Assembly: GCA_964391765.1 (NCBI GenBank)
Contig: CAYMNG010000002.1
Location: 1-64,000 of the forward strand
Direction of reading: 5' to 3'
Source: UBA10649 sp964391765
Lineage (GTDB): Bacteria > Actinomycetota > Actinomycetes > S36-B12
DNA length: 64,000 nucleotides
Below are positions 26,960 to 35,015 of the stretch, in pieces. The notes beneath the pieces were generated by a model. That model saw only the letters and a program-made list of their open reading frames with translations. It was not told where the DNA came from and ran no database searches. The position numbers were made by a program, and so were the translations under genes. Each line of letters starts with the position of its first letter. Position 1 is the first letter of the stretch.

Positions 26960-27565
26960 ATGGACGAGTCGACGGTCGAGACGCCCGAGGAGGCCGCGGC
27001 GCGCTTCGAGCGTGACGCGCTGCCCTTCCTCGACCAGCTCTACGGCGCGGCGTTGCGGATGACCCGGAATCCGGCCGACGCCGAGGACCTCGTCCAGGAG
27101 ACGTACCTGAAGGCCTATGCGGCCTTCGCCTCGTTCACCGCGGGCACGAACCTGCGGGCGTGGTTGTTCCGGATCCTGACGAACACGTACATCAACATCT
27201 ACCGCAAGAAGCAGCGCCAGCCGTTCCAGACCGGCACCGACGACCTGACCGACGGTCAACTGCACGAGGCGGAGAGCCACACCGCCACCGGCCTGAAGTC
27301 GGCCGAGGCCGTCGCGTTGGACCGCCTCGCCGACGAGGACGTCGTCTCCGCACTGGCGCAGGTTCCCGAGGACTTTCGGATCGCGGTCTACCTCGCCGAC
27401 GTCGAAGGGTTCTCCTACAAGGAGATCGCCGAGATCATGGACACCCCGATCGGCACGGTGATGTCCCGGCTCCATCGGGGGCGCCGGCTGCTGCGGACCC
27501 TGCTCGCGGACTACGCGGTCGAGCGCGGACTGATCCCGGCGACCGACGGAGGTGGTCGGTCGTGA
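26960..27565 (+). CDS. sigR: ECF sigma factor for thiol-oxidative stress (SigR/SigH)
   Basis: A 201-residue group-4 sigma factor. Region 2 has AEDLVQETYLKAYAAF and LRAWLFRILTNTYINIYRKK; region 4 has YLADVEGFSYKEIAEIMDTP and TVMSRLHRGRRLL. These, and the following rsrA, identify the SigR (Streptomyces) / SigH (mycobacteria) type, which turns on thioredoxin, mycothiol and proteolysis genes when thiols are oxidised. I chose ATG 26960; the frame is open 25 codons upstream, but that part overlaps the expected transcript start. It is autoregulated through the promoter at 26850. Confidence 0.93.
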   Translation: MDESTVETPEEAAARFERDALPFLDQLYGAALRMTRNPADAEDLVQETYLKAYAAFASFTAGTNLRAWLFRILTNTYINIYRKKQRQPFQTGTDDLTDGQLHEAESHTATGLKSAEAVALDRLADEDVVSALAQVPEDFRIAVYLADVEGFSYKEIAEIMDTPIGTVMSRLHRGRRLLRTLLADYAVERGLIPATDGGGRS

Positions 27566-27840
27566 GCTGCGGCAACCCGCACGAGAAGCCGTGCGAGGAG
27601 GTGCTGGCCCTCGTCTACGGATTCCTCGACGGCGAGATCGACGACCGGACCCGCCAGGAGATCGCCGAGCACCTCGACGAGTGCGGCCCGTGCCTGCGCC
27701 AGTACGGCCTCGAGCAGGCGGTCAAGTCCTTGGTGCAGCGCTCGTGCACCTGCCCGAACGCCCCCGAGCAGTTGCGGATCCGGATCGTCACGACCATCCG
27801 GGCCGTCGGTGTCTGGCGGACCGAGCCGCGCACGGACTAG
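27562..27840 (+). CDS. rsrA: Zinc-dependent redox anti-sigma factor
   Basis: A 92-residue ZAS-type anti-sigma. The HLDECGPCLRQY motif gives the H-x3-C-x2-C zinc site; other cysteines (Cys3, Cys11 and CTC near residue 62) match RsrA/RshA. Under oxidation disulfide formation expels zinc and frees SigR. GTG start overlaps the sigR stop by 4 nt (GTGA), giving tight stoichiometric coupling. Confidence 0.93.
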   Translation: MSCGNPHEKPCEEVLALVYGFLDGEIDDRTRQEIAEHLDECGPCLRQYGLEQAVKSLVQRSCTCPNAPEQLRIRIVTTIRAVGVWRTEPRTD

Positions 27841-27860
27841 CGGCGCGCTCGGCGCACGGC

Positions 27861-27930
27861 CCCGCCGACCTTGAGCTTGTACCGGGTCCGCCGGGGAAAC
27901 ACGCGGTACAACCTCAAGGTCGAGGCCGGG
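27861..27930. repeat. Palindromic intergenic repeat, copy 2
   Basis: Between rsrA and the biotin-carrier gene. Left arm gccgaccttgagcttgtacc (27864-27883) pairs almost perfectly with ggtacaacctcaaggtcgag around 27905-27924, leaving a ~21-nt loop containing gggaaacacg. The core cttgag-ttgtaccg is shared with the copies at 10241 and 42413. Here it lies between two genes of the same direction, so a terminator role would separate rsrA from the next gene. Confidence 0.8.
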
Positions 27931-27959
27931 GTGAGGTCCGGCGTTGCTAACCTGCGTTC

Positions 27960-28193
27960 GTGGACAGGGCGCAGCCGAGGCAGCAGACGGTTCGGGCCGA
28001 ACTCGTCGCGTCGGTGCACTCGGTCGTCGTGCGGGTCGGCGATGCGGTCGTCGTCGGCGACACCCTCGTCATCTTGGAGTCGATGAAGATGGAGATCCCC
28101 GTCGTCGTCGAGGCCGCCGGCACGGTGTACGAGATCGCCGTGGCGCCCGGGGACGTCGTCCGCGAGGGCGACGTCATCGCCATCGTCCGCTGA
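27960..28193 (+). CDS. Biotin/lipoyl carrier protein (TB7.3-like)
   Basis: A 77-residue stand-alone biotinyl domain with the modification motif ESMKMEIP (Lys at about residue 43). It resembles mycobacterial TB7.3 (Rv3221c), which has the same place beside rshA. Such a small carrier would need a separate biotin carboxylase and carboxyltransferase; neither is nearby. GTG start about 35 nt after the palindromic repeat. Confidence 0.85.
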   Translation: MDRAQPRQQTVRAELVASVHSVVVRVGDAVVVGDTLVILESMKMEIPVVVEAAGTVYEIAVAPGDVVREGDVIAIVR

Positions 28194-28229
28194 CTCCCAC
28201 GTCGCGGCCAGCGCAGGTCCGGAGGGCAG

Positions 28230-28991
28230 ATGCCGTTGACGCCGGGGGAGGCCGACCGGTTGCTGCTGTTCGTGCAGGCGAGCCTGGCGCGCCGGCGCCA
28301 CGAGCGCGGCCTGCGGCTGAACATCCCGGAGGCGCGGGCGCTGATCGCCGACGCCGTGTGCGAATGGGCGCGCGACGGGGAGGACCTGCCGACGACGATC
28401 GCCCGGGCGCGGGCGTTGCTGCGCGTCGCTGACGTCCTGCCCGGCGTTCCGGCGGCACTGCCGGAGATCCGCGTCGAGGCGCGGTTCGACGACGGGACGC
28501 GCCTGGTCGTGGTGAAGGACCCGTTCGCCGGGTCCGGGTCGGACCGCGTCGATCTGGCGCCGGACCGGACGACGCCGGCCCCGTCGGCCACCGCGCAGGT
28601 GGAGATCGAGAACGTGGCCCGGACGGCGATCGGCATCACCTCGCACATCCACCTCGCGGAGGTCAACCCGCGGCTGCGACTGGACCGGTCGGCCGCGTTC
28701 GGCATGCGACCGGCGATCCCCACGGGGCAGACCCGGTGGATCGAGCCGGGTCAGCGGATCGTCCTGCCGATCCGACCGATCGGCGGTGCGCGGATCGCGG
28801 TGGGCACGTCCGGCGCGGTCGACGGCCGGCTCGACGACCCGAAGGTGCGCGAACGGGCACTGACGCTGCTGCGCGAGTGCGGCTACCTCGACGTGGTCGA
28901 CGGTGCGCCCGTCGGCGACGGTGCGCTGGCCGACGCCGCCGGCGCCCGCCTCGTCGACCGGCTGCGCCCGGCCGCGGACGGGGCACCGTGA
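28230..28991 (+). CDS. Urease gamma-beta fusion (UreA-UreB)
   Basis: A 253-residue protein. Residues 1-100 are UreA-like (LTPGEADRLLLFVQASLA, LNIPEARALIADAV, VVKDPF) and about 105-205 are UreB-like (TSHIHLAEVNPRLRLDRSAA, RWIEPGQ, VDGRLDDP). A final ~45 residues are unlike either. Gamma-beta fusions exist in Helicobacter and in some actinobacteria. It is followed at once by UreC (GTGA overlap), but no accessory genes ureDEFG are present in the window. Confidence 0.87.
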   Translation: MPLTPGEADRLLLFVQASLARRRHERGLRLNIPEARALIADAVCEWARDGEDLPTTIARARALLRVADVLPGVPAALPEIRVEARFDDGTRLVVVKDPFAGSGSDRVDLAPDRTTPAPSATAQVEIENVARTAIGITSHIHLAEVNPRLRLDRSAAFGMRPAIPTGQTRWIEPGQRIVLPIRPIGGARIAVGTSGAVDGRLDDPKVRERALTLLRECGYLDVVDGAPVGDGALADAAGARLVDRLRPAADGAP

Positions 28992-30637
28992 CCGCGCGCG
29001 AGTACGGGCCGATCGAGGACGACGTCGTCGTCCTCGGCGACACCCGACTGCGGCTGCGGATCGACGCGCGGGTCGCGGACGGCGGCGACGAGTTCCGGGT
29101 CGGGTTCGCCAAGACCGGACGCGACGGCCTCGGGCTGATCGCCCGTGGCGCGCGCGAGACCTGCGACGTCCTCATCACCAACGTCGTCGTCCTGGACCCG
29201 GTCGACGGCGTTCGGGTGGCGAGCATCGGGATCCGCGCCGGTCGCATCAGCGGGATCGGCAAGGCCGGCAACCCCGACACGACCGACGGTGTCGACGTCG
29301 TCGTCGGGACGGGGACGGTCGTCATCGACGGCGACGGGCTGATCGCGACGCCGGGGGGGATCGACACCCACGTGCACACCCTCAGCCCCCGCGTCCTTCG
29401 GGCGGAGATCTCCTCCGGTGTGACGACGGTCATCGGCCAGGAGGCCGGACCGATGTGGGGGGTGGGCCTGGGTTCGGCGTGGGTGATCGAGCGCGGACTG
29501 CGCGCGATGGACACGTTCCCGGTGAACGTCGGGCTGCTCGGCCGGGGGTCGGCCGCGCGCGCCGACGCGATCCGTGAGTGCGCCGACGCGCACACCTGCG
29601 GGCTGAAGGTGCACGAGGACACCGGTGCGACGCTGCGGACGATCGACACCGCGTTGCGCGTCGCGGACGAGTACGACGTCCAGGTCGCGCTGCACACCGA
29701 CGGCCTGAACGAGACGCTGTCGGTGCGGGACACGCTCGCGGTCCTCGACGGCCGCGGCCTGCACGCGTACCACGTCGAGGGTTGCGGTGGCGGTCACGCG
29801 CCGGACGTGCTCGAGCTCGCCGGGCACGACAACGTGCTCGCCTCGTCGACGAACCCGACGCTGCCGTACGGGGTGAACGCCGTCGCCGAGCATCTCGACA
29901 TGATCCTGCTGTGCCACGGGATGAACCCGGACAACGACAGCGACGTGCGGATCGCCCGCGCGCGCGTGCGCGGGGTCACGATGGCGGCCGAGGGCCGGCT
30001 GCACGACCTCGGCGTGATCTCGGTGACCTCGTCGGACGCGCAGGGGATGGGGCGGGCCGGCGAGACGTGGTGGCGCACGTTCGCCCTGGCCGGTGTGCTC
30101 GCCGGGACCGACGCGGACCGGCCGGCGCACGACAACGAGCGGATCCTGCGCTACCTGGCGAAGATCACGATCAACCCGGCACTCGTGCACGGCCTCGCGC
30201 ACGAGGTGGGCCGGTTGGCCGTCGGCCACCTCGCCGACATCGTGCTGTGGCGGCCGGAGTCGTTCGCGGCCAAGCCGCAGCTGGTGATCAAGGGCGGCTT
30301 CCCGGCGTGGGGGGTGACCGGGGACCCGAACGCGTCGATCGACACCGCCGAGCCGTTGGTCCTCGGTGCGCAGTGCGGTGCCTACGGCGTGGTCGCGTCG
30401 GACCTGCCGGTGCTGTTCTCCAACCACGCGGCGGTCGCGCAGACCGCCAGTCCGGTCGCTCGCCGCGTCGTCCCGGTCCGCGGCGCCCGAACCGTACGCG
30501 CCACCGACCTGGTCCGGGGCGGGGTCGTCGGTGAGGTCCGCGTCCGGGCCGACGGATCGGCGGTCACCTGGAACGGCGAGCCGTTGACGATGGCGCCGGT
30601 CGCCCGGGTGCCGATCTCACGCATGCACTACTGGTAG
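28988..30637 (+). CDS. Divergent urease alpha subunit (UreC-like)
   Basis: A 549-residue amidohydrolase of the urease alpha family. The nickel ligands appear intact: the HVH pair in GGIDTHVHT, the carbamylated Lys in GLKVHED, His in ALHTDGLNE, His in GGGHAPD and Asp in TSSDAQGMGR; the catalytic flap Cys-His is present in LLCHGMNP. Several normally invariant positions differ: the HEDWG Trp is Thr, the flap CHH is CHG, and the GTHATTCTPG-type substrate loop is replaced by GPMWGVGLGSAW. It may be a slow urease or act on another amide. GTG start overlaps UreAB by 4 nt. Confidence 0.85.
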   Translation: MTAREYGPIEDDVVVLGDTRLRLRIDARVADGGDEFRVGFAKTGRDGLGLIARGARETCDVLITNVVVLDPVDGVRVASIGIRAGRISGIGKAGNPDTTDGVDVVVGTGTVVIDGDGLIATPGGIDTHVHTLSPRVLRAEISSGVTTVIGQEAGPMWGVGLGSAWVIERGLRAMDTFPVNVGLLGRGSAARADAIRECADAHTCGLKVHEDTGATLRTIDTALRVADEYDVQVALHTDGLNETLSVRDTLAVLDGRGLHAYHVEGCGGGHAPDVLELAGHDNVLASSTNPTLPYGVNAVAEHLDMILLCHGMNPDNDSDVRIARARVRGVTMAAEGRLHDLGVISVTSSDAQGMGRAGETWWRTFALAGVLAGTDADRPAHDNERILRYLAKITINPALVHGLAHEVGRLAVGHLADIVLWRPESFAAKPQLVIKGGFPAWGVTGDPNASIDTAEPLVLGAQCGAYGVVASDLPVLFSNHAAVAQTASPVARRVVPVRGARTVRATDLVRGGVVGEVRVRADGSAVTWNGEPLTMAPVARVPISRMHYW

Positions 30638-30672
30638 TGGCGGACGCCCCGGTCACGCCCGGGGACCGGGGC

Positions 30673-30927
30673 CTACGCGTTGCTGCGTGCGCGCAGGCGG
30701 GCGTTGCGGCGCTTCAGCGCGCGGCGCTCGTCCTCGGACAGGCCACCCCAGACACCCGCGTCCTGACCGGTCTCCAAGGCCCAGCGAAGGCATTCGTCCA
30801 CCACCGGGCATCGCCGACACACGGCCTTGGCCTCTTCGATCTGGACCAGGGCCGGTCCGGTGTTTCCGATGGGGAAGAACAGTTCCGGGTCCTCGTCACG
30901 GCAGGCAGCCTGGTGGCGCCAGTCCAT
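30673..30927 (-). CDS. whiB1: WhiB1-type iron-sulfur transcription regulator
   Basis: An 84-residue WhiB protein. MDWRHQAACRDEDPELFFP is nearly the mycobacterial WhiB1 start. The four cluster cysteines are Cys9, then AVCRRCPVVDEC (Cys37, 40, 46); GVWGG and RRALKRRNARLRAR form the sigma/DNA-binding tail. It binds a [4Fe-4S] cluster that reacts with nitric oxide. ATG at 30927 has GGAG upstream; an in-frame TTG four codons earlier lies inside that site. A CRP-like site lies ~210 nt upstream. Confidence 0.95.
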   Translation of the reverse strand: MDWRHQAACRDEDPELFFPIGNTGPALVQIEEAKAVCRRCPVVDECLRWALETGQDAGVWGGLSEDERRALKRRNARLRARSNA

Positions 30928-31136
30928 GCTTTTCTCCAATGTGCAGGCATGCGCCGGGTTCGCCGGCGCTCGTGATCGCTTTCACGTGCGCGGCTCGGAC
31001 CTCGTCCCGCACCGGGGATCTCCCGGGGTAGGACAGGGGAGCCTAACCAACGTCGTGACCGCAATGGGCTCGTATAGGTTCGCAGACGTTCGGGACCAGA
31101 ACAAGGCCAAATGCGGGTTTGACCGGCGGCAATCCG

Positions 31137-31152
31137 TGTCTGATAGATCACA
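31137..31152 (-). promoter_or_regulatory. CRP-family operator upstream of whiB1
   Basis: TGTCTGATAGATCACA at 31137-31152 matches the CRP half sites TGTGA-N6-TCACA at eight of ten key bases. It lies between the end of the lipid-kinase gene and whiB1, within a 230-nt gap otherwise free of genes. In Mycobacterium tuberculosis whiB1 is controlled by the cAMP-binding Rv3676, so the position is meaningful. Confidence 0.5.
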
Positions 31153-31158
31153 GCGAGG

Positions 31159-32148
31159 TCACGACGGGGGCTTTTGTCCGGATTTTCCGTCCGATATCCG
31201 GGGCGATTGCGCAAGCGGTTGCAGCGCGACGACGCGGAGCGCGTCCGCGTGCGCGGTGAACACCAGTTCGGTCCGCTCGCCCATCGCCTCGCCGTCGAGC
31301 TGGACCGCGACCGGTCGGTCCGCGGTCACGGTGAAGCGGTCGACGTCGTGCCAGGACACCAGCGCACCGCGGGCGGTACCGACCCGAGGGGAACCGGACA
31401 CCATCCGGGTCGCGGCGACCAGTGACGTCGGCACGCCCAGGCGACGGCTGCCGAACAGGTCCAGGCCGGTGTCGAAGCCGGCCCGCGGGCACGGGTTGAT
31501 CGGCCAGTCGCCGAAGAAGGTCCACGGCGTGGTGTTCTGGACGAAGGCGAAGAAGACCGAGTCGACGCGCTCGCCGGCCCGGTCGAGGGTCAACGGCGCG
31601 GACCGTCGATCGGTGTGCCGGAAGAACTGCTCCAGCGTCGTGGCCAGGTAGCGGATCGGGGTCGCGGTCCGACCGGCCCGTCGCTTGCGTTCCATCGCCG
31701 CGATGATCTCCGCGTCGATGCCCAGCCCGGCGTTCGCGACGAACCACCGGTCGTCGGCGCGCCCGAGGCCGATCGACCGGCTCACCCCCGCGCGGACCAG
31801 TTCCAGCAGCAGCCCCGTCGATTCGACCGGGTCGGTCGGCAGGCCCAGCGCGCGGGCGAAGACGTTCCCGCTGCCGCCGGGGACGGTGGCGAGCATCGGG
31901 ACGTGCGGGCCCGGACCGGTGGCGAGCAGGCCGTTGACGACCTCGTGCACGATGCCGTCGCCGCCCAGGGTGAGGACGATGTCGCGGCCCTCGGCCACGG
32001 CCCGTTCGCCGAGGGCGACGCCGTGGCCGCGGTGCGTCGTGACGGTGACGTCGAGGTCGATCTCGTCGGACAGGGCGTGGACGATGACGTCGATGATCCG
32101 CGGAGAGGTCGTCGTCGCCCGGGGGTTGACGACGAACAGTCCGCGCAC
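31159..32148 (-). CDS. Diacylglycerol/sphingosine kinase-family lipid kinase
   Basis: A 329-residue protein with the lipid-kinase catalytic motifs: FVVNPRA, the nucleotide loop TLGGDGIVHEVVNGLL and PGGSGNVFARALGLP, and a C-terminal QLDGEAMGERTELVF. It would phosphorylate a lipid head group at the membrane, perhaps in glycerolipid turnover. I chose the GTG at 32148, directly before the conserved strand; the frame runs to 32226. It lies beside whiB1, as in mycobacteria. Confidence 0.85.
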   Translation of the reverse strand: MRGLFVVNPRATTTSPRIIDVIVHALSDEIDLDVTVTTHRGHGVALGERAVAEGRDIVLTLGGDGIVHEVVNGLLATGPGPHVPMLATVPGGSGNVFARALGLPTDPVESTGLLLELVRAGVSRSIGLGRADDRWFVANAGLGIDAEIIAAMERKRRAGRTATPIRYLATTLEQFFRHTDRRSAPLTLDRAGERVDSVFFAFVQNTTPWTFFGDWPINPCPRAGFDTGLDLFGSRRLGVPTSLVAATRMVSGSPRVGTARGALVSWHDVDRFTVTADRPVAVQLDGEAMGERTELVFTAHADALRVVALQPLAQSPRISDGKSGQKPPS

Positions 32149-32229
32149 CGCTCGACAATAGCGAGCCGGTGAGATCGGACCGTCGCACGCGACGGCCATC
32201 GCGACGGCCATTGCTACGGTGACCACGCC

Positions 32230-32631
32230 ATGAGCGTCCCCGACCGCGTGTTCGTCGTCCCGGCGATGATCGCGTTCGGCCAGGCGGCGGCGCTGGTCGG
32301 GTACGCGGTGTTCGACGTCGTCGAGGCGGTCCGCGTGGGGATCACCGGCCCGGCCGACGTCTCGAACCTGCCGGCCCTGCTCCTGCTCATCACCATCACG
32401 TTCGTGTTCGGCCTGGGCCTGGCCTGGGTCGGGGTCGGCTGGTGGCGCGCGCGCCGGTGGGCCCGGGCGCCGTTCGTGTTCGCCCAGATCATCGCGGGGC
32501 TGATCGGGGTCGAGTTGGCCCAGTCGGCCGGGTCGGTCGAGCGGACCGTGGGAATCGCCGTGGTCCTGCTCGCGGTCCTGGGTCTCGTCGTCGCGTTCTC
32601 CCCACCGGTGAATCGCGGGCTGCGCGACTGA
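32230..32631 (+). CDS. Conserved actinobacterial membrane protein (Rv3217c-like)
   Basis: A 133-residue protein with four membrane helices (about 8-30, 44-68, 80-95 and 105-123) and a loop WWRARRWARAPF. It sits between the lipid kinase and the SigF genes, the position of Rv3217c in mycobacteria, so I infer orthology from context and topology. Function unknown. Confidence 0.7.
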   Translation: MSVPDRVFVVPAMIAFGQAAALVGYAVFDVVEAVRVGITGPADVSNLPALLLLITITFVFGLGLAWVGVGWWRARRWARAPFVFAQIIAGLIGVELAQSAGSVERTVGIAVVLLAVLGLVVAFSPPVNRGLRD

Positions 32632-32661
32632 GCCGGGTGCGCGCGGCCGGGCGGTGGAGTT

Positions 32662-33423
32662 CTACGCGTCGTCGGTCGAGGTCGCCGTCGTACGAAGTTG
32701 GGCCAGCGTCCGGCCCAGGATGCGCGAGACCTGCATCTGCGAGACCCCGATCTCCTCGGCGATGCGCACCTGCGACAGGCCGTCGACGAAGCGCAGCGTG
32801 AGCACCCGTCGCTGGCGGGCCGTCAGGCCGGCGAGCAGCGGGCGAAGGACGTCGCGATCGTCGACGGCGTCGAAGGCGCCCGTCGACCCGTCGGCGACGT
32901 CCGGCACCGCGGGCAGGTCGAACGGGTCGGTCGTCCCGGCGTGCTGAGCCTCGAGCGCCTCGAGGACCTCCTCCTCGGTCAGCCCGAGGTCTTCGGCGAG
33001 CTCGCCGACGGTCGGTGCCCGGCCGTTGCCGACCGTGAGCTCGTCCGCGCGTCGGGTGACGACCGACACGAGTTCCTTCACCCGGCGGGGGACGTGCAAC
33101 GCCCACGCGGAGTCGCGAAAGCACCGCTTGATCTCGCCGAGGATCGTGGGCGTCGCGAACGTCGACAACGCCGTGCCACGGTCCGGGTCGTACCGGTCGA
33201 TGGCGTTCAGCAGGCCGATCACGCCGACCTGGACGACGTCCTCGGCGGGGATCCGCTGGGTGGGGAAGCGGCGGGCGAGCGCCCGGACCAGAGGCAGGTG
33301 CAGGTGCACCAGTTCCTCGCGTGCGCCCTGGCGCGCGCGCTCGTCGTCGGCGCCGAGCCGGGCCAGCAGGTCCTGCTCCCGCGCCCGGTCGGCAGCGGTC
33401 CAGCCGGTGGGATCGGTCGTCAC
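32662..33423 (-). CDS. sigF: Sigma-B/F family stress sigma factor
   Basis: A 253-residue group-3 sigma factor. Region 2 carries HLHLPLVRALARRF, EDVVQVGVIGLLNAIDRYD and ALSTFATPTILGEIKRCFRD; region 3 LHVPRRVKELV; region 4 LTLRFVDGLSQVRIAEEIGVS and SRILGRTLAQLR. Together with the adjacent RsbW-like kinase this is the SigF/SigB type used in general or osmotic stress. GTG start overlaps the rsbW stop by 4 nt. Confidence 0.9.
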   Translation of the reverse strand: MTTDPTGWTAADRAREQDLLARLGADDERARQGAREELVHLHLPLVRALARRFPTQRIPAEDVVQVGVIGLLNAIDRYDPDRGTALSTFATPTILGEIKRCFRDSAWALHVPRRVKELVSVVTRRADELTVGNGRAPTVGELAEDLGLTEEEVLEALEAQHAGTTDPFDLPAVPDVADGSTGAFDAVDDRDVLRPLLAGLTARQRRVLTLRFVDGLSQVRIAEEIGVSQMQVSRILGRTLAQLRTTATSTDDA

Positions 33424-33797
33424 GCGCCGATGCCGGCGGGTCGGTCCACCCGCAGGCGCAGCGTGAGCGATCCGTCGGCGACGTCCGCGGCCAGGTCGTC
33501 GACGAGGGCCGTCAGCACCGTCCAGCCGAACGTGTCGGTCGACGGGGTACGCACCAGGTCGGTCGGCGCGCAGATCGTGACGTGCAGCGCGGCCGGCCCG
33601 ACGGCGAACCGGCACGTGACCGACGCGGCCGGCGGCGCGGCGGCGAGCACCTGCACGACGGCCTCGTCGACGGCGAGCCTGACGTCCTCGAGCCGGTCGA
33701 CGCGCAGCTGTGCGCGCGCGGCCATGGCCGCCGCGACCGTCCGGGCGATCGTGACGTTCGCGGTGTCCGTGTCGAACGTCACCGTCACCGTGCTCAC
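33420..33797 (-). CDS. rsbW: RsbW-like anti-sigma factor
   Basis: A 125-residue HATPase-like protein. VRLAVDEAVVQVLAA takes the place of the N-box (Asn replaced), and the ATP lid region is short. In this family it binds and holds the sigma factor encoded next to it. The degenerate N-box suggests weak or no kinase activity. GTG start overlaps the upstream acetyltransferase stop (GTGA). No anti-anti-sigma gene is in the window. Confidence 0.8.
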   Translation of the reverse strand: MSTVTVTFDTDTANVTIARTVAAAMAARAQLRVDRLEDVRLAVDEAVVQVLAAAPPAASVTCRFAVGPAALHVTICAPTDLVRTPSTDTFGWTVLTALVDDLAADVADGSLTLRLRVDRPAGIGA

Positions 33798-34333
33798 GGC
33801 GCCCCCACCTCGCTGGCCGCCGCGGCGGCGGTCGACGTCGGTCCGGTGGCGGCGACGTCGAGCAGCGCCTGGCCGGTCAGCCGGTAGGGGACCCACTGCG
33901 TGAGCGCCTCGGCGCCGCGGGCGGCGTAGAAGTCCCGGCCGGGGGTGTTCCAGTCCAGGACCCACCACTCCAGCCGGCCGTAGTCGTTGGCGACGCACTC
34001 GGCGGCGAGGGCCTGCAGCAACGCCGAGCCGTACCCGCTCCCGCGCAGCGACGCTCGGACGTACAGGTCCTCCAGGTAGATCCCGTGGACCCCGAGCCAG
34101 GTCGAGAAGTTCAGGAACCACAGGGCGAACCCGCCGATCCGGTGGCCGGGGCCGGCATGCTCCACGACGTGCCCGAACACCGCCGGGTTGGGTCCGAACA
34201 GCGCGTCGTGGAACTGCCCCGCGGTCGCGGTGGCACACTCGCTGGCCCGTTCGTAGGCGGCCAACTCGGCGACGAGCGCGACGATCTCGTCGACGTCCGC
34301 GGGTTGGACGCGTCGGACGTCGCCGTCGGCCAT
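33794..34333 (-). CDS. GNAT family N-acetyltransferase
   Basis: A 179-residue GNAT. The acetyl-CoA motif is LYVRASLRGSGYGSALLQAL; GIYLEDLYV and NTPGRDFYAARGA place it near the diamine/spermidine acetyltransferase branch. The last ~20 residues are low-complexity Ala/Thr. It is translationally coupled to rsbW-sigF, and an acetyltransferase (Rv3216) occupies a similar place in mycobacteria. Substrate unproven. Confidence 0.83.
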   Translation of the reverse strand: MADGDVRRVQPADVDEIVALVAELAAYERASECATATAGQFHDALFGPNPAVFGHVVEHAGPGHRIGGFALWFLNFSTWLGVHGIYLEDLYVRASLRGSGYGSALLQALAAECVANDYGRLEWWVLDWNTPGRDFYAARGAEALTQWVPYRLTGQALLDVAATGPTSTAAAAASEVGAP

Positions 34334-34391
34334 GGCGCGACCCTAGACCCCCGGCGGGTCCGGACCCGGCCGAACGTGGTCGAATCGCCTC

Positions 34392-35015
34392 GTGACCGAT
34401 TCGACCGTCGCGGACTTCTGGTTCGACCCGCGCTGCCCGTGGTCCTGGCTGGCCTCGCGCTGGATGCTGCAGGTCGCGCAGGTGCGCGACGTGCCGGTGC
34501 GCTGGCGGGTCATGTCGCTCGCCCTGCTCGGCGAGGGCGGCGACGGGTCGACGTCGGACCGGGCGCTCGTCGACGCCTACTGGCAGCCGGTCCGCGCGGT
34601 CGTCGCGGCGCGGCGGCAGGCCGGCGACGGCGTCGTGCTGCCGCTGTTCACCGCGCTGGGCAGCCGGTTCCACCTCGACGACCGCGACGACGTCGACGCC
34701 GTCGTGCGCGAGGCGCTCGCGCAGGTCGGGCTCCCGGCCGACCTGGCCGATGTCGGCCTGACCGACGCGGTCGACGACGCGGTACGGGCCAGCCACGCCG
34801 AGGCGATCGCCCTGGTCGGCAACGACGTCGGCGCACCGGTCATCGCCGTACCTGGTCCGGACGGCGAGCCGATCGCGTTCTTCGGACCGGTCGTCACGCC
34901 CGCGCCGACGGGCGCGGCCGCCGGTCGGCTGTGGGACGGGGTCCTCCTGGTCGCGGGCACGCCGGGCTTCTTCGAGCTCAAGCGATCTCGGGACGTCGAG
35001 CCGAACTTCGACTGA
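34392..35015 (+). CDS. Mycothiol-dependent nitroreductase-like protein (Rv2466c family)
   Basis: A 207-residue DsbA-fold protein resembling mycobacterial Rv2466c along its length: WFDPRCPWSWLASRW, VMSLALL, PVRAVVAA, AFFGPV and a C-terminal PGFFELKRSR. The active site reads CPWS, not CPWC, so only the first cysteine remains; that could still form a mixed disulfide with mycothiol. The next gene is a Nei-type glycosylase, as near Rv2464c-Rv2466c. GTG start; stop overlaps the next ATG by 1 nt. Confidence 0.83.
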   Translation: MTDSTVADFWFDPRCPWSWLASRWMLQVAQVRDVPVRWRVMSLALLGEGGDGSTSDRALVDAYWQPVRAVVAARRQAGDGVVLPLFTALGSRFHLDDRDDVDAVVREALAQVGLPADLADVGLTDAVDDAVRASHAEAIALVGNDVGAPVIAVPGPDGEPIAFFGPVVTPAPTGAAAGRLWDGVLLVAGTPGFFELKRSRDVEPNFD

